From the NCBI GenBank assembly GCA_030533445.1, contig CM060066.1, forward strand, positions 2,441,749 to 2,505,748: a DNA stretch of 64,000 nt. Direction: 5' to 3'. Source of the DNA: Cyprinodon diabolis. Lineage: Eukaryota > Chordata > Actinopteri > Cyprinodontiformes > Cyprinodontidae. Under the pieces are notes generated by a model, which worked only from the letters and a program-made list of their open reading frames with translations, was not told the DNA's origin and searched no databases. Positions 21,865-32,558 of this stretch are shown one piece after another (the stretch's first letter is position 1; each line of letters begins with the position of its first letter). The position numbers were made by a program, and so were the translations under genes.

Positions 21865-21985
21865 GGGTATGACGTCACTACGGCGAACGCCGAGGACCTT
21901 CTTCTTCTTGTTGGATTTATTGGCGGTTGGCAACAAACCTTTAGTTGGATTACCGCCACCTACTGGTATGGAGTGTAGTTCGTGA
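21865..21985 (-). promoter_or_regulatory. Putative stx8 promoter with CRE, in a repeat
   Basis: A perfect TGACGTCA (CREB/ATF site) at 21870-21877 lies about 85 bp upstream of the stx8 start codon. Adjoining sequence is GC-richer ('ctacggcgaacgccg'). The block from 'cttgtttgggtatgacgtca' through 'ggcggttggcaacaaacctt' recurs at 26658-26785, so the putative core promoter is part of a repeat. No transcription start was mapped. Confidence 0.45.
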
Positions 21986-22008
21986 AGCGCTATCTGCTAA
22001 TAAACATA

Positions 22009-22298
22009 CACTGCAAAAAGAATCTAGAAATAGGTAAATATTTCTTAAATTAAATGTATTTACCATTAATTTGAGCAGGTAAATAAGATGACCTGCCAAT
22101 GGAATGAGTATTTTTACTCTTAAAATAAGATAATTAGATAATATGCACTTGAAATAAGACAAATCAATTGTGCTTTCTTATTTTAAGTGTAAATTGTTTT
22201 GTTCCTTTGGCAAAATGTCTCTTTTACCTCCTCATTTTAGGAAAAATGCTCTTATTTTAAGAAAAAATTGCTTATCTAGATTTCAATTTTTTCCAGTG
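22009..22298. mobile_element. hAT-like MITE, CACTGCAAAAA...TTCCAGTG
   Basis: Ends CACTGCAAAAAGAATCTAGA and inverse TCTAGATTTCAATTTTTTCC...AGTG form terminal inverted repeats. The AT-rich body has partly inverted 'taaaataag' arms. A clear 8-bp target duplication was not found. It is non-autonomous. Confidence 0.55.
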
Positions 22299-22344
22299 TA
22301 TATATAAATTCTAAGAAAACAAAACAAAACAAAACCAAAGCTGG

Positions 22345-22345
<1 letters not shown>

Positions 22346-22387
<42 letters not shown>
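22346..22387. repeat. (TA)n microsatellite
   Basis: About 42 bp of TA dinucleotides, preceded by an (AAAAC)n stretch. Confidence 0.9.
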
Positions 22388-22389
<2 letters not shown>

Positions 22390-22393
<4 letters not shown>

Positions 22394-23461
22394 CTTCCAT
22401 ACACAGACAAATACACATATTTATACATAACTTTTTATTCTACCGGTCTATATCATAAACACATTCACCCTCTATAATCAAATTTTATGAAATTATTTAG
22501 TTTTCTTTAAAAATCGAATAATTATTTGTATATGTTTTCTCCCTAAATTCTTCCTCAAAATATCTAATAAATTTATATTTTCTTTACTACATTCAAAGTC
22601 TCTCCTCATATCTTCTCTCTCTTTCATATTTATAACATTCCAGTATAAAATGTTCTATTTTTTCACATTTTCCAGAAGTTTGCTTTTGAATTTTAAAAAG
22701 TGTTTAATTAAGTCCTGTTTGCTTATATCTTAACCTCGTTTTCTCTCTCTTGTCCTTTCTATATCGTCTTCCATTTCTTCTTTTTCCTACTTTCTTCTGA
22801 ATTTTATAAAACAATCTTCCTGTTTTTTCTTCATCCCACCTTTTCTTTTTGCCATTTTTCCATCAGTTTTTCTTTAAAAAAAACTCTTTCCCTCCCATTT
22901 ACTTGTTTTAACTGTAAAACTACCAGGATTTTAAATTTCCCTGAGGACCTTTCTTCTTCTTCATTTTAATGGCGGTTGGCAAACAATTATTTGGTGCATT
23001 ACGTCCACTGTATTTTAAATACATTAATCTACGGAAGCATATTGCATTCACCAAAGAAAAAAAAAATCTGCTTATCTCATAATTCAAGATACTGATCTCG
23101 TAATTATAAGATAAACCGTCTGATTTTATTTTTACTTTGGTGCAATACGCTGATTTAATGTTAATCTGATTTAATGTTTTTATTTATTTTGTTGCCAAAG
23201 ATCTAAAGACACATTTATTTCCCTCAAAAAAAAAACAACAAGTGGCTACCAAAGCAGAAATCTCAGAAAATATAAAACGAAACTTTAATTAATCTCAGAA
23301 ATATACAAATTAAAGAGGTGAAAATTATGTAATGTTTTATATGTGACTTTTACAAGCAGCAATTTTGTTATTAAAAGATGTAATTACAATAATTCTTTGC
23401 TTGTAATGACCCTTAGTAAAGCATGTTAACATCATAATATAACAATGGGCTTGATCTTACG
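22390..23461. other. AT-rich intergenic, one repeat end
   Basis: No gene. At about 22938-23000 the words 'gaggacctttcttcttcttc' and 'ggcggttggcaaacaa' repeat in direct orientation the block at 21890-21935. The sequence between may therefore belong to one longer mobile element that I cannot name. Confidence 0.4.
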
Positions 23462-24046
23462 GAAGAGGTTTAGGGCCATGGATTTTTTTAATTTTATTTA
23501 GTTTAATTTGGAAAAAAGTCAGAATTCTGACTTTAATTTCAGAATTCTGACTTTAATCTCAGAATTTTGGATCTTAATCTTATGGAAAGGGACTAGGGTC
23601 GCTCAAAAAAAAAATAAAAAAGTGAACTGATTTTTAAATATTATTTCAGTTTAATATGGGAAAAAATTCTGAGATTAAAGTCAGAATTCTGACTTTAATC
23701 TCAGAATTGTGGATCTTAATGTAGATGGGCTCCATGAAGGCAGAGATGTGGAGCACTCAGCTTCCCTGATAAAGATGTGAGTAGTTTGGGAGAAACAGGA
23801 ACACATTGGTGGAAAATTACAGAATTAGGCAACTTTTTCCTTCCCTGAGGGTCCCTGGTGATGCTATTTCATTAAATGATTAAAACAAGAGAGCAAGTCT
23901 CTAAAACAGACATGGCTAGGCTTGATGCTAACATGTTTTATATTAGAATTCAGTCAGAATTCTGACTTTTTTCCCATATTAAACTGAACTAATATTTAAA
24001 AATCAGATAACCTTTTTTTTTTCCAGTGGCCCTAATCCTCTTCTGA
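23462..24046. repeat. Inverted-ended repeat rich in 'cagaattctgac'
   Basis: The left end 'ggaagaggtttagggccatg' is inverse to the right end 'cagtggccctaatcctcttc'. Inside are several 'cagaattctgactttaatc' units in both orientations. It resembles a palindromic non-autonomous DNA transposon with a second copy started near 23580. Confidence 0.5.
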
Positions 24047-24049
24047 ATG

Positions 24050-25150
24050 ATTTAACTCTCTGCTTGTAGTTTTCCGTTAGAGTTGGGATTTCCCAGGCCT
24101 GATGTGCAGCTGTGGCAGAAACTCTGCTTTCACAGACAGATGAAGCTTTCAGAAAGATGAAAACGTCTTTGTCCCAAAGTTTTAACAGTTTTTGCTGTTA
24201 TTTATTGTATGTTAAAGGGGGAGTTTATAAGAACACTTCAATCAAAGTCATATGATACCAGAATAAAGATTACTGTTCATGGTTACAGAATTATTTCATC
24301 TGAAATGTTGTGAAACTTCCAGAAATTGAACTTTAAGCTGACTTTGTGTTTTCTTGTTGAGATTTTTTTGCAGCTTTTTTACCCAATTTTCTGTCTAAAA
24401 ATGAAATTGAAAGGATGAAAAGATTAAGCGGACTTTTTTGCCACACATATTTAACCCTTTATAGGACGCTCAGTGAAATCCTTTGAAAATGAACATATCA
24501 ATCCAATAGTTTTATTGGAATCCAGGACAAGACCTCATTACCTTTATAACATTCAAACAATCTGGATATTTTGATGGCAAAATTTAATGTGAATGTAAGA
24601 ACAAGAAACGCCATCTTGCCCGAATATATGAAGAAAAATAACAAAAGTGCTTCTAGAAGAAATTCATGAAAAACACTTTTTTTGGTCCAACTTAACCTTA
24701 GAGGCAATAATGTTGACACTGGCACTGACATTTTTTAGTTTATAAACCTAAAATAATTGTTAACTAGGTTTATTAACTTTTTAACTTTACTTTTTAACTT
24801 TTCAATTAGCTTTTTACCTTTTTTTCTTAACTTGTTAACTTTTTTTTCAGCTTAATTTCCAGTAGGTAATCTATCATTCAAGGGCTAATCTAATTGGTCA
24901 AATGCCAAAATCAGATGTGCAGCCATGTAGCAGGATCTTTGCTGAATGGCTGGATATAGATCTTTTGCATCTAGACCTCCCTTAGGGATGGGGGGACTCC
25001 TTTTGTAAGGGGCATGCAGGTGATGCAGCCTTCTCTTACTGTATACCTGTCAGGGTTCTGCCCTCAGCTTGGGTTTATTTTTTTTTATCACCGTCTTTTT
25101 ATTGAGTTTTCCTTTTATACATACAGTTTGTAAATAAAAAAATATATATA
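24050..25150. other. No gene recognised
   Basis: AT-rich intergenic sequence with a 'ttaactttttaac' low-complexity patch at 24730-24850. No supported ORF. Confidence 0.4.
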
Positions 25151-25153
25151 ATT

Positions 25154-25823
25154 TGTTGGGATCTGGAGGTTTGTCCACTTTCTCCACCAGAGGGCGCACG
25201 AGATCTCCTGGAGCATGAGCCGACCGCACCACCTGTCTCTCATCTGCTCATCAGGAGATCCGTACTTAAGGAGGCGGAGGGCTTCACTCCAGTGCCAGAG
25301 TGTTTGCCAGTAACGTTTAGCAAGGCTGAGCCAACCAGCCTGTCTGTGAACTCTGACTTTCTGTGAACCAAACCTGATCCCGTTTTTCTCCTCTCTGCCT
25401 CCCAGGTTGATCCTGCCTGAATACCTGAAACTCTGGAGAGCAGCCTCAGTCAAGTATCTGCCTGCCCGCTCTCAGAAGATTACTGGAAGGAAAACTCAAT
25501 CAGTGATCTGCCTGCACTCAGTAAGCTCTGCCTCCGCTTCTGCCCTCAGCCTGCCGACAACCTCTGGACCCTCAAGGTTCCCCCCCTCTGCAGCTCTGCT
25601 CCATTTCCGAACAGGTACAGGCCTGAACACTCACAACCAGCAAAAGACCTGGACCTCCACTAATCTCTCTGTCCTCCTCAGCAGTGAACCCACTCGTGAT
25701 CAGTCAAGCCCCCTCTTGGATCTGAACATACTGTGTACATTTATTATTAATAAATCTTTGAACTTTTTCATCTGCCTCTGAGTGTTCTGCATGTGGGTTA
25801 GACACATTAATCCGAACATGACA
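25154..25823 (+). mobile_element. Solo LTR, 670 bp, TSD TAATT
   Basis: Begins TGTTGGGATCTGGAGG and ends GAACATGACA, with perfect TAATT duplications (25149-25153 and 25824-25828). It has an AATAAA at about 25750 and the 3' 'gttctgcatgtgggtt' block shared with the solo LTR at 31123-31829. Gypsy-like by end sequence; no internal genes remain. Confidence 0.8.
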
Positions 25824-26044
25824 TAATTGTCCAACAAAGATAGATATAGAAACACATACAGTAAAAACTTTATTTGTAAAAAGTTTATTTGTGTTATCTT
25901 TCTTTGTAGTTTATTTCTACCAGTGCTGAGTTCTTTAATTATCCTCTGTTGCCCCCTTGTGCTTGTTTTTTCCCCTTTCCCATTGGCTTCCTCCCGGTTG
26001 GTCCTGCTCACACCTGCTCCCAATCTGCTCGTTAGTCCTGCCTT

Positions 26045-26140
26045 TGTTCATCCATCCACCCATTTTCCGACACGCTTAATCCCAACTGGGGTCGCGAGGG
26101 GTGCTGGTGCCTATCACCAGCTGTCTACGGGTGAGAGGAG
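26045..26140 (-). repeat. SINE 3' tail ((ATGG)n type)
   Basis: 'catccatccaccc' followed by 'ccgacacgcttaatcccaac' and 'ggggtcgcgaggggtgctgg' is the 3' part of the tRNA-like SINE seen at 19735, inverted. Its body would next contain 'ggcggggt' and 'accctggacag', which is where the minisatellite starts. Confidence 0.5.
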
Positions 26141-26651
26141 GGGTCCACCCTGGACAGAGAGGCGGGGTCCACCGTGGACAGAGAAGCGGGGTCCACTGTG
26201 GACAGAGAGGCGGGGTCCACCCTGGACAGAGAGGCGGGGTCCACTGTGGACAGAGAGGCGGGGTCCACCCTGGACAGAGAGGCGGGGTCCACCGTGGACA
26301 GAGAGGCGGGGTCCACCGTGGACAGAGAGGCGGGGTCCACCCTGGACAGAGAGGCGGGGTCCACCCTGGACAGAGAGGCGGGGTCCACCCTGGACAGAGA
26401 GGCGGGGTCCACCGTGGACAGAGAGGTCGGGGTCCACCGTGCACAGAGAGGTCGGGGTCCACCCTGGACAGAGAGGCGGGGTCCACCCTGGACAGAGAGG
26501 CCTGCGGGGTCCACCGTGGACAGAGAGGTCGGGGTCCACCCTGGACAGAGAGGTGGGGTCCACCCTGGACAGAGAGGTCGGGGTCCACCCTGGACAGAGA
26601 GGTCGGGGTCCACCCTGGACAGAGAGGCGGGGTCCACCGTGGACAGAGAGG
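26136..26651. repeat. 24-bp minisatellite, about 21 units
   Basis: Tandem units of GCGGGGTCCACCCTGGACAG + AGAG, with CCC/CCG/CTG variation at one position and some 25-bp units carrying an extra T (gtcgggg). All six frames stay open, giving PWTERRGP or TLDREAGS repeats; these are by-products. Units differ mainly at one site, which suggests recent expansion. Confidence 0.95.
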
Positions 26652-26654
26652 CTG

Positions 26655-26785
26655 TTGCTTGTTTGGGTATGACGTCACTACGGCGAACGCCTAGGACCTT
26701 CTTCTTCTTCTTGTTGGATTTATTGGCGGTTGGCAACAAACCTTTAGTAGGATTACCGCCTCCTACTGGTTTGGAGTGTGGACAG
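26655..26785 (+). repeat. Second copy of the stx8 upstream block, with CRE
   Basis: Near-identical to 21865-21985, including TGACGTCA at 26670-26677, 'cttcttcttcttgttggatt' and 'ggcggttggcaacaaacctt'. It directly follows the minisatellite. There is no coding exon next to this copy. Confidence 0.8.
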
Positions 26786-27100
26786 GTGGCCAGTTCAGTC
26801 AGCCACATATACTCTCACTGTGCATTTCCTCAGCGCTGTTTCCTCGTCTTTCCTCGGCTCCTTGTGCTTGTTTTCCCCTGATGTCTCCACGGTTCTGGTT
26901 TGTTTCACATTTCTAAGTTGGATTTTTGGATTCCTGCCTCTGTTGCCTTTGAACACACTAAAACTACGAGAACTGACCTTCTGCATTTGGGTCCTCAGAC
27001 TGCCACTCAACCTCATACCTGTACGGCAAAGCATCGTAATAACAGCGCAGATGTCAACTTTCATTTCCAGACTTTCGTATTTTGTCCTTAGACAGGATTT
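26786..27100. repeat. LTR-like fragment
   Basis: Parts such as 'gatgtctccacggttctggt' and 'ttggatttttggattcctgc' resemble, inverted, the 493-bp LTR at 42829 and 46223 and the fragment at 63293. It is a diverged relative without clear ends. Confidence 0.4.
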
Positions 27101-28335
27101 ATCTTAGAGGAGCATTATAATTCATAAAAATAATGCATCTGAATTGTTTCATAATTTATGAAAATAGGGTTATTTTTTTTCATTTGCAGCACTTATATCT
27201 ACGGGAAACATATTCCAGGACATTACAGCTTCTTTCTTTTTTATGTTTTTTTTTTTGTACTATATACACTCTGATCTAAAGTCTTACTCAAAAAAAAAAA
27301 ATCAGCAATTCAAATAATAAAGGATGACATAATCAAGAGATGAACGATATCACTTGAATATATAGTTTTATTTAAAACAAAGATGTTAAATAATTAAGAA
27401 GTAGTTCATGATGGATCTTAGAACCGAATGTTTCCCTGAGGACTGAAAACATAAATCTATTCCTCTTAAACTGGGTGAACTGGGTGACTTGACTTGAACT
27501 CTGTCTGCCTGTTTAAACTTTATTTTTCTTCTTGAGCTGATAGAACAGCAAAGATGAGCGTAAATGTAGGTTCCACTACATAAACTGCCAACGTGTGAGT
27601 TAAGGGGTAGTAGATGGTTCATATCTAAACAAACCTTGTGTTCGACTGAAACACCTAAGTGTTTTGCAGAACAACAAACCCTGGAACGTCGGAGATCTTC
27701 TTGGAAAACACCGATTTGACATTTTCATTCCAAAGATGAGGCAAAATTCACAGAAAATTTTATATCTTCCAAGTCTACCCCTGTTGTGTCTAGACATTTA
27801 ACTTCAAGCAGCGTCTTGTTTCAAAAACATGTTCCTTTTTTTCAGCAATACCTTCATTAATTTCCACAAGTTGGAAAACCCAACATAGGAAAACCAAGAC
27901 GCTTTAAATCCAACCATTTAGCTGATTAAACACGCTGCAGGTTCCCACCAAATACTGTCTTATATATGGTAATAAAACAATCCAGGAATTGGAGAACAAG
28001 CTATAATGTTAATTAAATCTTCAATTTAACAGAGAGAAATATAATATCACACAGAGATAATCAGAACAAAACACTCAATCCTGATTCCAAACATTATTTT
28101 CAAGTATAAAAGGTTAATTAAACCAATTTGACCAACTGTTAAAAGTAAAATTAACCTAGTTTTATGAAAAACGGGATCAATCTCCAGCCAGATCTAGACT
28201 GTATTATATCTAAATTTACTCCAAGGGAGCAACACCAGCTGATTCAGGAGGCAACAAAAGCACCCAGAACAACATTAAAAGCTCCACAGACCTGACCTGC
28301 CTCATTTAGAGTCAGAGTTCACCATTTAACAATTT
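27101..28335. other. No gene recognised
   Basis: AT-rich intergenic sequence. No supported ORF, RNA gene or nameable repeat. Confidence 0.4.
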
Positions 28336-29525
28336 AAGAGAAACAGGACTACACTGGAAAACAGGCCAAACTCCAACATCTAGAAACAAAGGTGTTGATG
28401 GCAGCAGCACAGCTGATATTTCTCTCCAGGATGGAGTCACAGCCAAACAGGAACAGACCAGTTGAAGCTACTATGAGAAAAAGCAGAGAGAGCAGAACGT
28501 TAGAGATTGAACTAACAGATTCTGCAGAGTGGGAGAATAGAGATAGAATGAAGCAGAAAGGAAAGTTTTAAGCCTAGCCTTAAAAGTAGACAGAGTGTCT
28601 GCCTCACGGACTAAAACTGGTAGTTGGTTCCACAGGAGAGGAGCCTGATAACTAAAAGATCTGCCTCCCACTCTACTTTTGAGATATGATCTCTCTAATT
28701 TTCATCAGAACTATGGCTGCAGCATTTTGGATCAGCTGAAGGCTTTTAACTAGGGATGCACGATATAATCGGCCCCCTATCGGTATCGGCCTTAAAACTG
28801 AATATCGGAAATCGGCTACCCCACCGATAGTTAACCCGATATTTGATCAGCTTCTGAGTTTCTAAAGTCTAAAAAAAAAATAATACTACTTCTTGTTCTT
28901 CCTCAAAAACTTCGTTTTTACAGACTTAAAAACTTCTAAAGACGAGGGAAAAAATATTGATACATTAAAATATCCCAATATCTTCATATGCTGATATATT
29001 GCCATTTAAAAACACCATATCAATCTCTTTTACTAATGAAATATTGCTATATGTCATCGTTATGCTACGAAATCCCCCGAAAATTCACAAAATGTTGCCA
29101 TATTTTTATATGTTGATATATTGACGCGGTATCGATCTATTTTACTAACAAAATCTCACAAGAATTTGCAAAATATCACGAGAGTTTGTAACAGAACGAC
29201 GAAATTTCACGCGATTTTGAAAGTAAAATAGATCGATACCGCGTTTTTAAAAATCTATTTGATATCAGCATATGAAAATATATTTGAGTTTATTATTTTT
29301 CAAAGTGTCAGACATGGATAACAAAACTGCTATTTTCAATGACGACTTATTTTTGTCCAGCTTTAACATCGGTATCGATATCGGTTATCGGCTACATGAG
29401 GTTTAAAATATCGGCATATCGGATATCGGCCAAAATCCCAATATCGTGCATCCCTACTTTTAACTACAGCTAGTGGACTTCCTGGTATTAAAGAATTACA
29501 ATAGTCCAGTCTTGAAGTAACAAGG
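28336..29525 (-). mobile_element. L2 LINE fragment, internally deleted, split by hAT
   Basis: The left part has the L2 3' UTR and the end of ORF2 with an internal deletion near 28558. The right part, 29457-29525, continues the L2 sequence ('ggacttcctggtattaaaga'). They are separated by the hAT element at 28751-29456. The hAT is therefore younger than the L2 copy. Confidence 0.8.
28751..29456. mobile_element. hAT MITE, 706 bp, TSD CTTTTAAC
   Basis: Terminal inverted repeats TAGGGATGCACGATAT and ATATCGTGCATCCCTA; exact 8-bp duplication CTTTTAAC at 28743-28750 and 29457-29464. Arms are rich in 'tatcggtatcgg'. No transposase frame is present. Confidence 0.9.
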
Positions 29526-29736
29526 CTCATTTACTCAAGTCAAATTCCCCTCTTCTGTCTTTATTCATCATCTTTAGTTATGTTCTGAGGAAAGGGGGCT
29601 GGTTAGGATCAAAATAGTGACCTATGTTGACCTGAGTCACAATAAAATCCACCAAATTTAACCATCTCGCTTATGAGACCTATTTTCCTTTTAAGAATGT
29701 AGATTCCTATCAACTTAACCCCTTTACAGGAGAACA

Positions 29737-30030
29737 GAATACCTCGCCTATTCAGCCAGGCCAACTATTCCCTCTAACGCCCCCCCTTTCAGAGACATAG
29801 ACAGGTATGGGGCATTGCAGGCTAACAAAGAAGCCAAATGACCCCCATTCCAAAGGGGGGGACCCGTTCATCCGTTTCTATTTGCATGTTTTCTAAACTA
29901 AAACCAGGCTTTGTTGGGCTGCTGGATAAAACCTGGAACTAAACGCTATTTCTGACATTTTGGATTGAAAAATCTTCCTGGATGGAAGAGAAACGTCTTC
30001 AAACTTGAAAACAAAGTCCAGTGGATTGTT
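29737..30030. repeat. Half copy of an inverted-ended repeat
   Basis: The body from 'gagaacagaatacctcgcct' is shared with 19318-19520. It then carries the end block the other copy lacks ('cctggatggaagagaaacgt' to 'aaagtccagtggattg'). Confidence 0.6.
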
Positions 30031-30057
30031 TTTTTTATTGTTTGTTTGTTTTTTTAA

Positions 30058-30370
30058 ATGGTAAATGGCATGTACTTATATAGCGCCTTTTTTCAAGTTA
30101 GGAGACTTGACCAAAGCGCTTTACACTGCATTCATTCACCCATTCACACTCACACTCACACACTGATGGTGGCAAGCTACATTGTAGCCACAGCTGCCCA
30201 GGGGCTCACTGACAGAAGCGAGGCTGCCGTACACTGGCGCCACCGGGCCCTCTGACCACCGAGTGTCTTGCCCAAGGACACAACGACACTGAAAGTCGGA
30301 GCTGGGGCTTGAACTGTCAATCCTTCGATTTCAGGGCAAACTCCTACCTCCAACGCCACTGTCGCCCTTT
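30058..30370. repeat. Dispersed repeat, 'tatagcgcctttt...'
   Basis: Reads 'acttatatagcgcctttttt', 'cattcacccattcacactca' and 'ggggctcactgacagaag'. The wording resembles a very common fish repeat that I cannot assign to a superfamily from sequence alone. It has no coding frame. Confidence 0.4.
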
Positions 30371-30394
30371 TTTTTTTTAGAATTAATTCATAAT

Positions 30395-30600
30395 CTTTAG
30401 AGCAGGCATACCCAAAGTCTTCCTGGAAGACAACTGTCCTGCAGGTTTTAGAGGTTTCCTGCTCCAGCACATCTGATTTTCATTGATAGTTGATTAAAAG
30501 GCTGAACTGCAACCATCTGAATCAGCTGTGCTGAAGCTGAGAAACCTCTAAAACCTGCAGGACAGCGGCCCTCCGGGTCCAACTTTGCGGATGTCTGCTG
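30395..30600. repeat. Palindromic MITE-like repeat
   Basis: The block 'ctgtcctgcaggttttagag' in the left half is inverse to 'ctctaaaacctgcaggacag' in the right half, around a short centre. This is a short foldback non-autonomous element. Related 'cctgcaggacagtaggtc' words occur at 47190. Confidence 0.5.
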
Positions 30601-31122
30601 GAGAGTAAAAAAACTTGAGATATGTCTGTTCTTAGCCTCCCAGGCTCCAAACGAAGGTCATGAGAGAGAAGAATGAGTCACACAGCCTCCTTCATGCAGC
30701 AGAGGACTGCTGTTTTGAGGAGATGCATCTGGCCAGTGAAAGATAGATTAACCTAACAGGGAACGGCCTTGATGAACTGAAATTGTTTTTCCTCCAAATG
30801 TTCAAGTGTGAGAAAGTTCTTTATGTAGTGGTGGGATAGTTCCAGGTGAGAGTGTGTGTTGGGAATTGTATAAATGTATGTACTGAGCTTTGCCCAGTCA
30901 GAGCTCTACGTCTCCGTCTGAGGGCGTTAAATACATTTGAACATTCTCAGTCTCAGCTTCCGCATCAACTTCACACTGCCTTAAAAGATTGTATTTTTTA
31001 TTTACTCAGATTATTTTAGTTTAAGTGCAACAGAAAAAATAGGGCAAATCTGGTAAAAAACATAATTTCAAGGCATTAGACATGTAGAACAATTTCTCTA
31101 TTTTATTTGTTGTTTTTCCTTT

Positions 31123-31829
31123 TGTTGGGATCTGGAGATTCTCCACCTTCTCCAGCAGAGTGCGCTGTGGATCCTCCTGGGCTGGAGCCCGCCAGCTCAG
31201 CTGACGCTCATCAGCTCATCAGGAGAACGGCCTTCATAAGCAGCTGCCAAACCTTGCTTCAACGCCGCAGTGTTAGCCAAGTTTGGTTAGCGAACCTGAA
31301 CCTCTGAATTTACTGAAAGTTATCTTCCTAGAGAAACTTTAACCTAATTGCCTCTGTCTTCTCGCTCCTAGGAAAACCAGTCTCTCGAGAGAAGCTCTGG
31401 ATGAGCTTAACCTGAATCTGCCTGCCTGCCCTAGAGAGCCAAACCTGAAGACTACTTTCTGGAATCCACCTGCTGCTCTTAGGAAAGAGCTGATCACTCC
31501 AACCAAGCCATCACTGGAAGTCAGATGTAAGACGCTGCTGCTGCCTAAGCACTCTGCTGAACCAACTGTCTCTGATCCCAACTGGTTCCCTCTCTCTGAA
31601 CAAACCTGGACCTCTTCAAGGTATCCACTGAAATATCTGAGAATCCATTTAACTTATCTGTATACCCAGCTAACCAACTATCCGTCTCTGCAGACGCCAG
31701 AGAATCCTGCCCGGACCTGAACCTGAATCTTGTCTTGTTTGTGTGAAAACTAAATAAACTCTGTTAAACTTTTTACCAAGTCTCAGTGGTGTTCTGCATG
31801 TGGGTTTATCTCTAAAACCGATCATGACA
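31123..31829 (+). mobile_element. Solo LTR, 707 bp, TSD CCTTT
   Basis: TGTTGGGATCTGGAG at the start and ATCATGACA at the end; exact CCTTT duplications at 31118-31122 and 31830-31834. It belongs to the same family as 25154-25823, with diverged middle parts and AATAAA near 31751. Confidence 0.82.
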
Positions 31830-32283
31830 CCTTTTTAATTTAGTCTGCAGTGCTGCAAAGAACATTAACCTCAATAATTCCTTGATATGATCTCCTCAAA
31901 AGGAGACCTTTCCAGAGGCAAAACAAAAATGGAAATTGTCTAATCAAATTAAGTTCCTTGCAAAAACAAAAACAAAAAGTATGCAGAACAGACAGTACAG
32001 GTTGATTATATTTTTGCAGGATATTAACGGCTAAAGCAAAGTTTTGTCTTCAGAATACTTGATCCATAAAGAAAGCCTCTATTTTTTGTCATTTTCCAGA
32101 CATTTTGACATCTCACTTTTTCGTCTCTATGGAAAGATGCTGGCGCCGCGGCTACAGTTCTCAGAAACAAACCCTGCGTTCACAGAGTGAAAACAGGAAA
32201 ATCACTGGAACCTTTCCCTTTCAAGACGTGCTTCACAACAAACAAACTGCAGCTTACTCTGATGACCTCAGCCCTGGAGTTGA

Positions 32284-32289
32284 TATAAA
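32284..32289 (+). promoter_or_regulatory. Candidate TATA box of the TBC1D24-like gene
   Basis: TATAAA lies 126 bp upstream of the ATG at 32410, which would leave a 5' UTR of about 95 bases if transcription starts some 30 bases downstream. No upstream non-coding exon could be excluded. Confidence 0.35.
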
Positions 32290-32409
32290 GCCCTGATCCT
32301 CTGACGGTCCACATGCTGAGAAGAGACGCTGCATTCTGAGAGGCTTTTTTTACCCCCCGGATTGAGATGATTCAAGTTTCAAGAACACCAGTTTTCCAAC
32401 TTTGGGAAC

Positions 32410-32558
32410 ATGAATATGATTTCTTACGCTTCTCCTGAGCAAGACCTGAGCTCCATGTCGACGGGCAGGAGACCGAGATCTCATTCATATAACAACCCAG
32501 ACGACAGTGAGAACTTTGGTTTGCAAACACAGCTCAGCATTGCAAGACCTCGATCCAG
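32410..32558 (+). CDS. tbc1d24-like coding exon 1
   Basis: Starts [16 protein letters not shown] and ends in phase 2 at ...RPRS plus AG, donor GTACGT. It is Ser/Arg/Asn-rich and has no counterpart in the human protein. Confidence 0.75.

Noticed and set aside
26136..26651. CRISPR-like array
   Set aside because: Units are head-to-tail with no unique spacers, and the genome is that of a vertebrate.
26076..26881. Open frames of 150-281 codons over the 24-bp array
   Set aside because: A repeat unit divisible by three without stops keeps all frames open. The products are pure repeats.
30720..30985. Another solo LTR (tgttttgaggag ... cttcaca)
   Set aside because: LTR-like composition, but TG/CA ends with a matching 5-bp duplication could not be confirmed.
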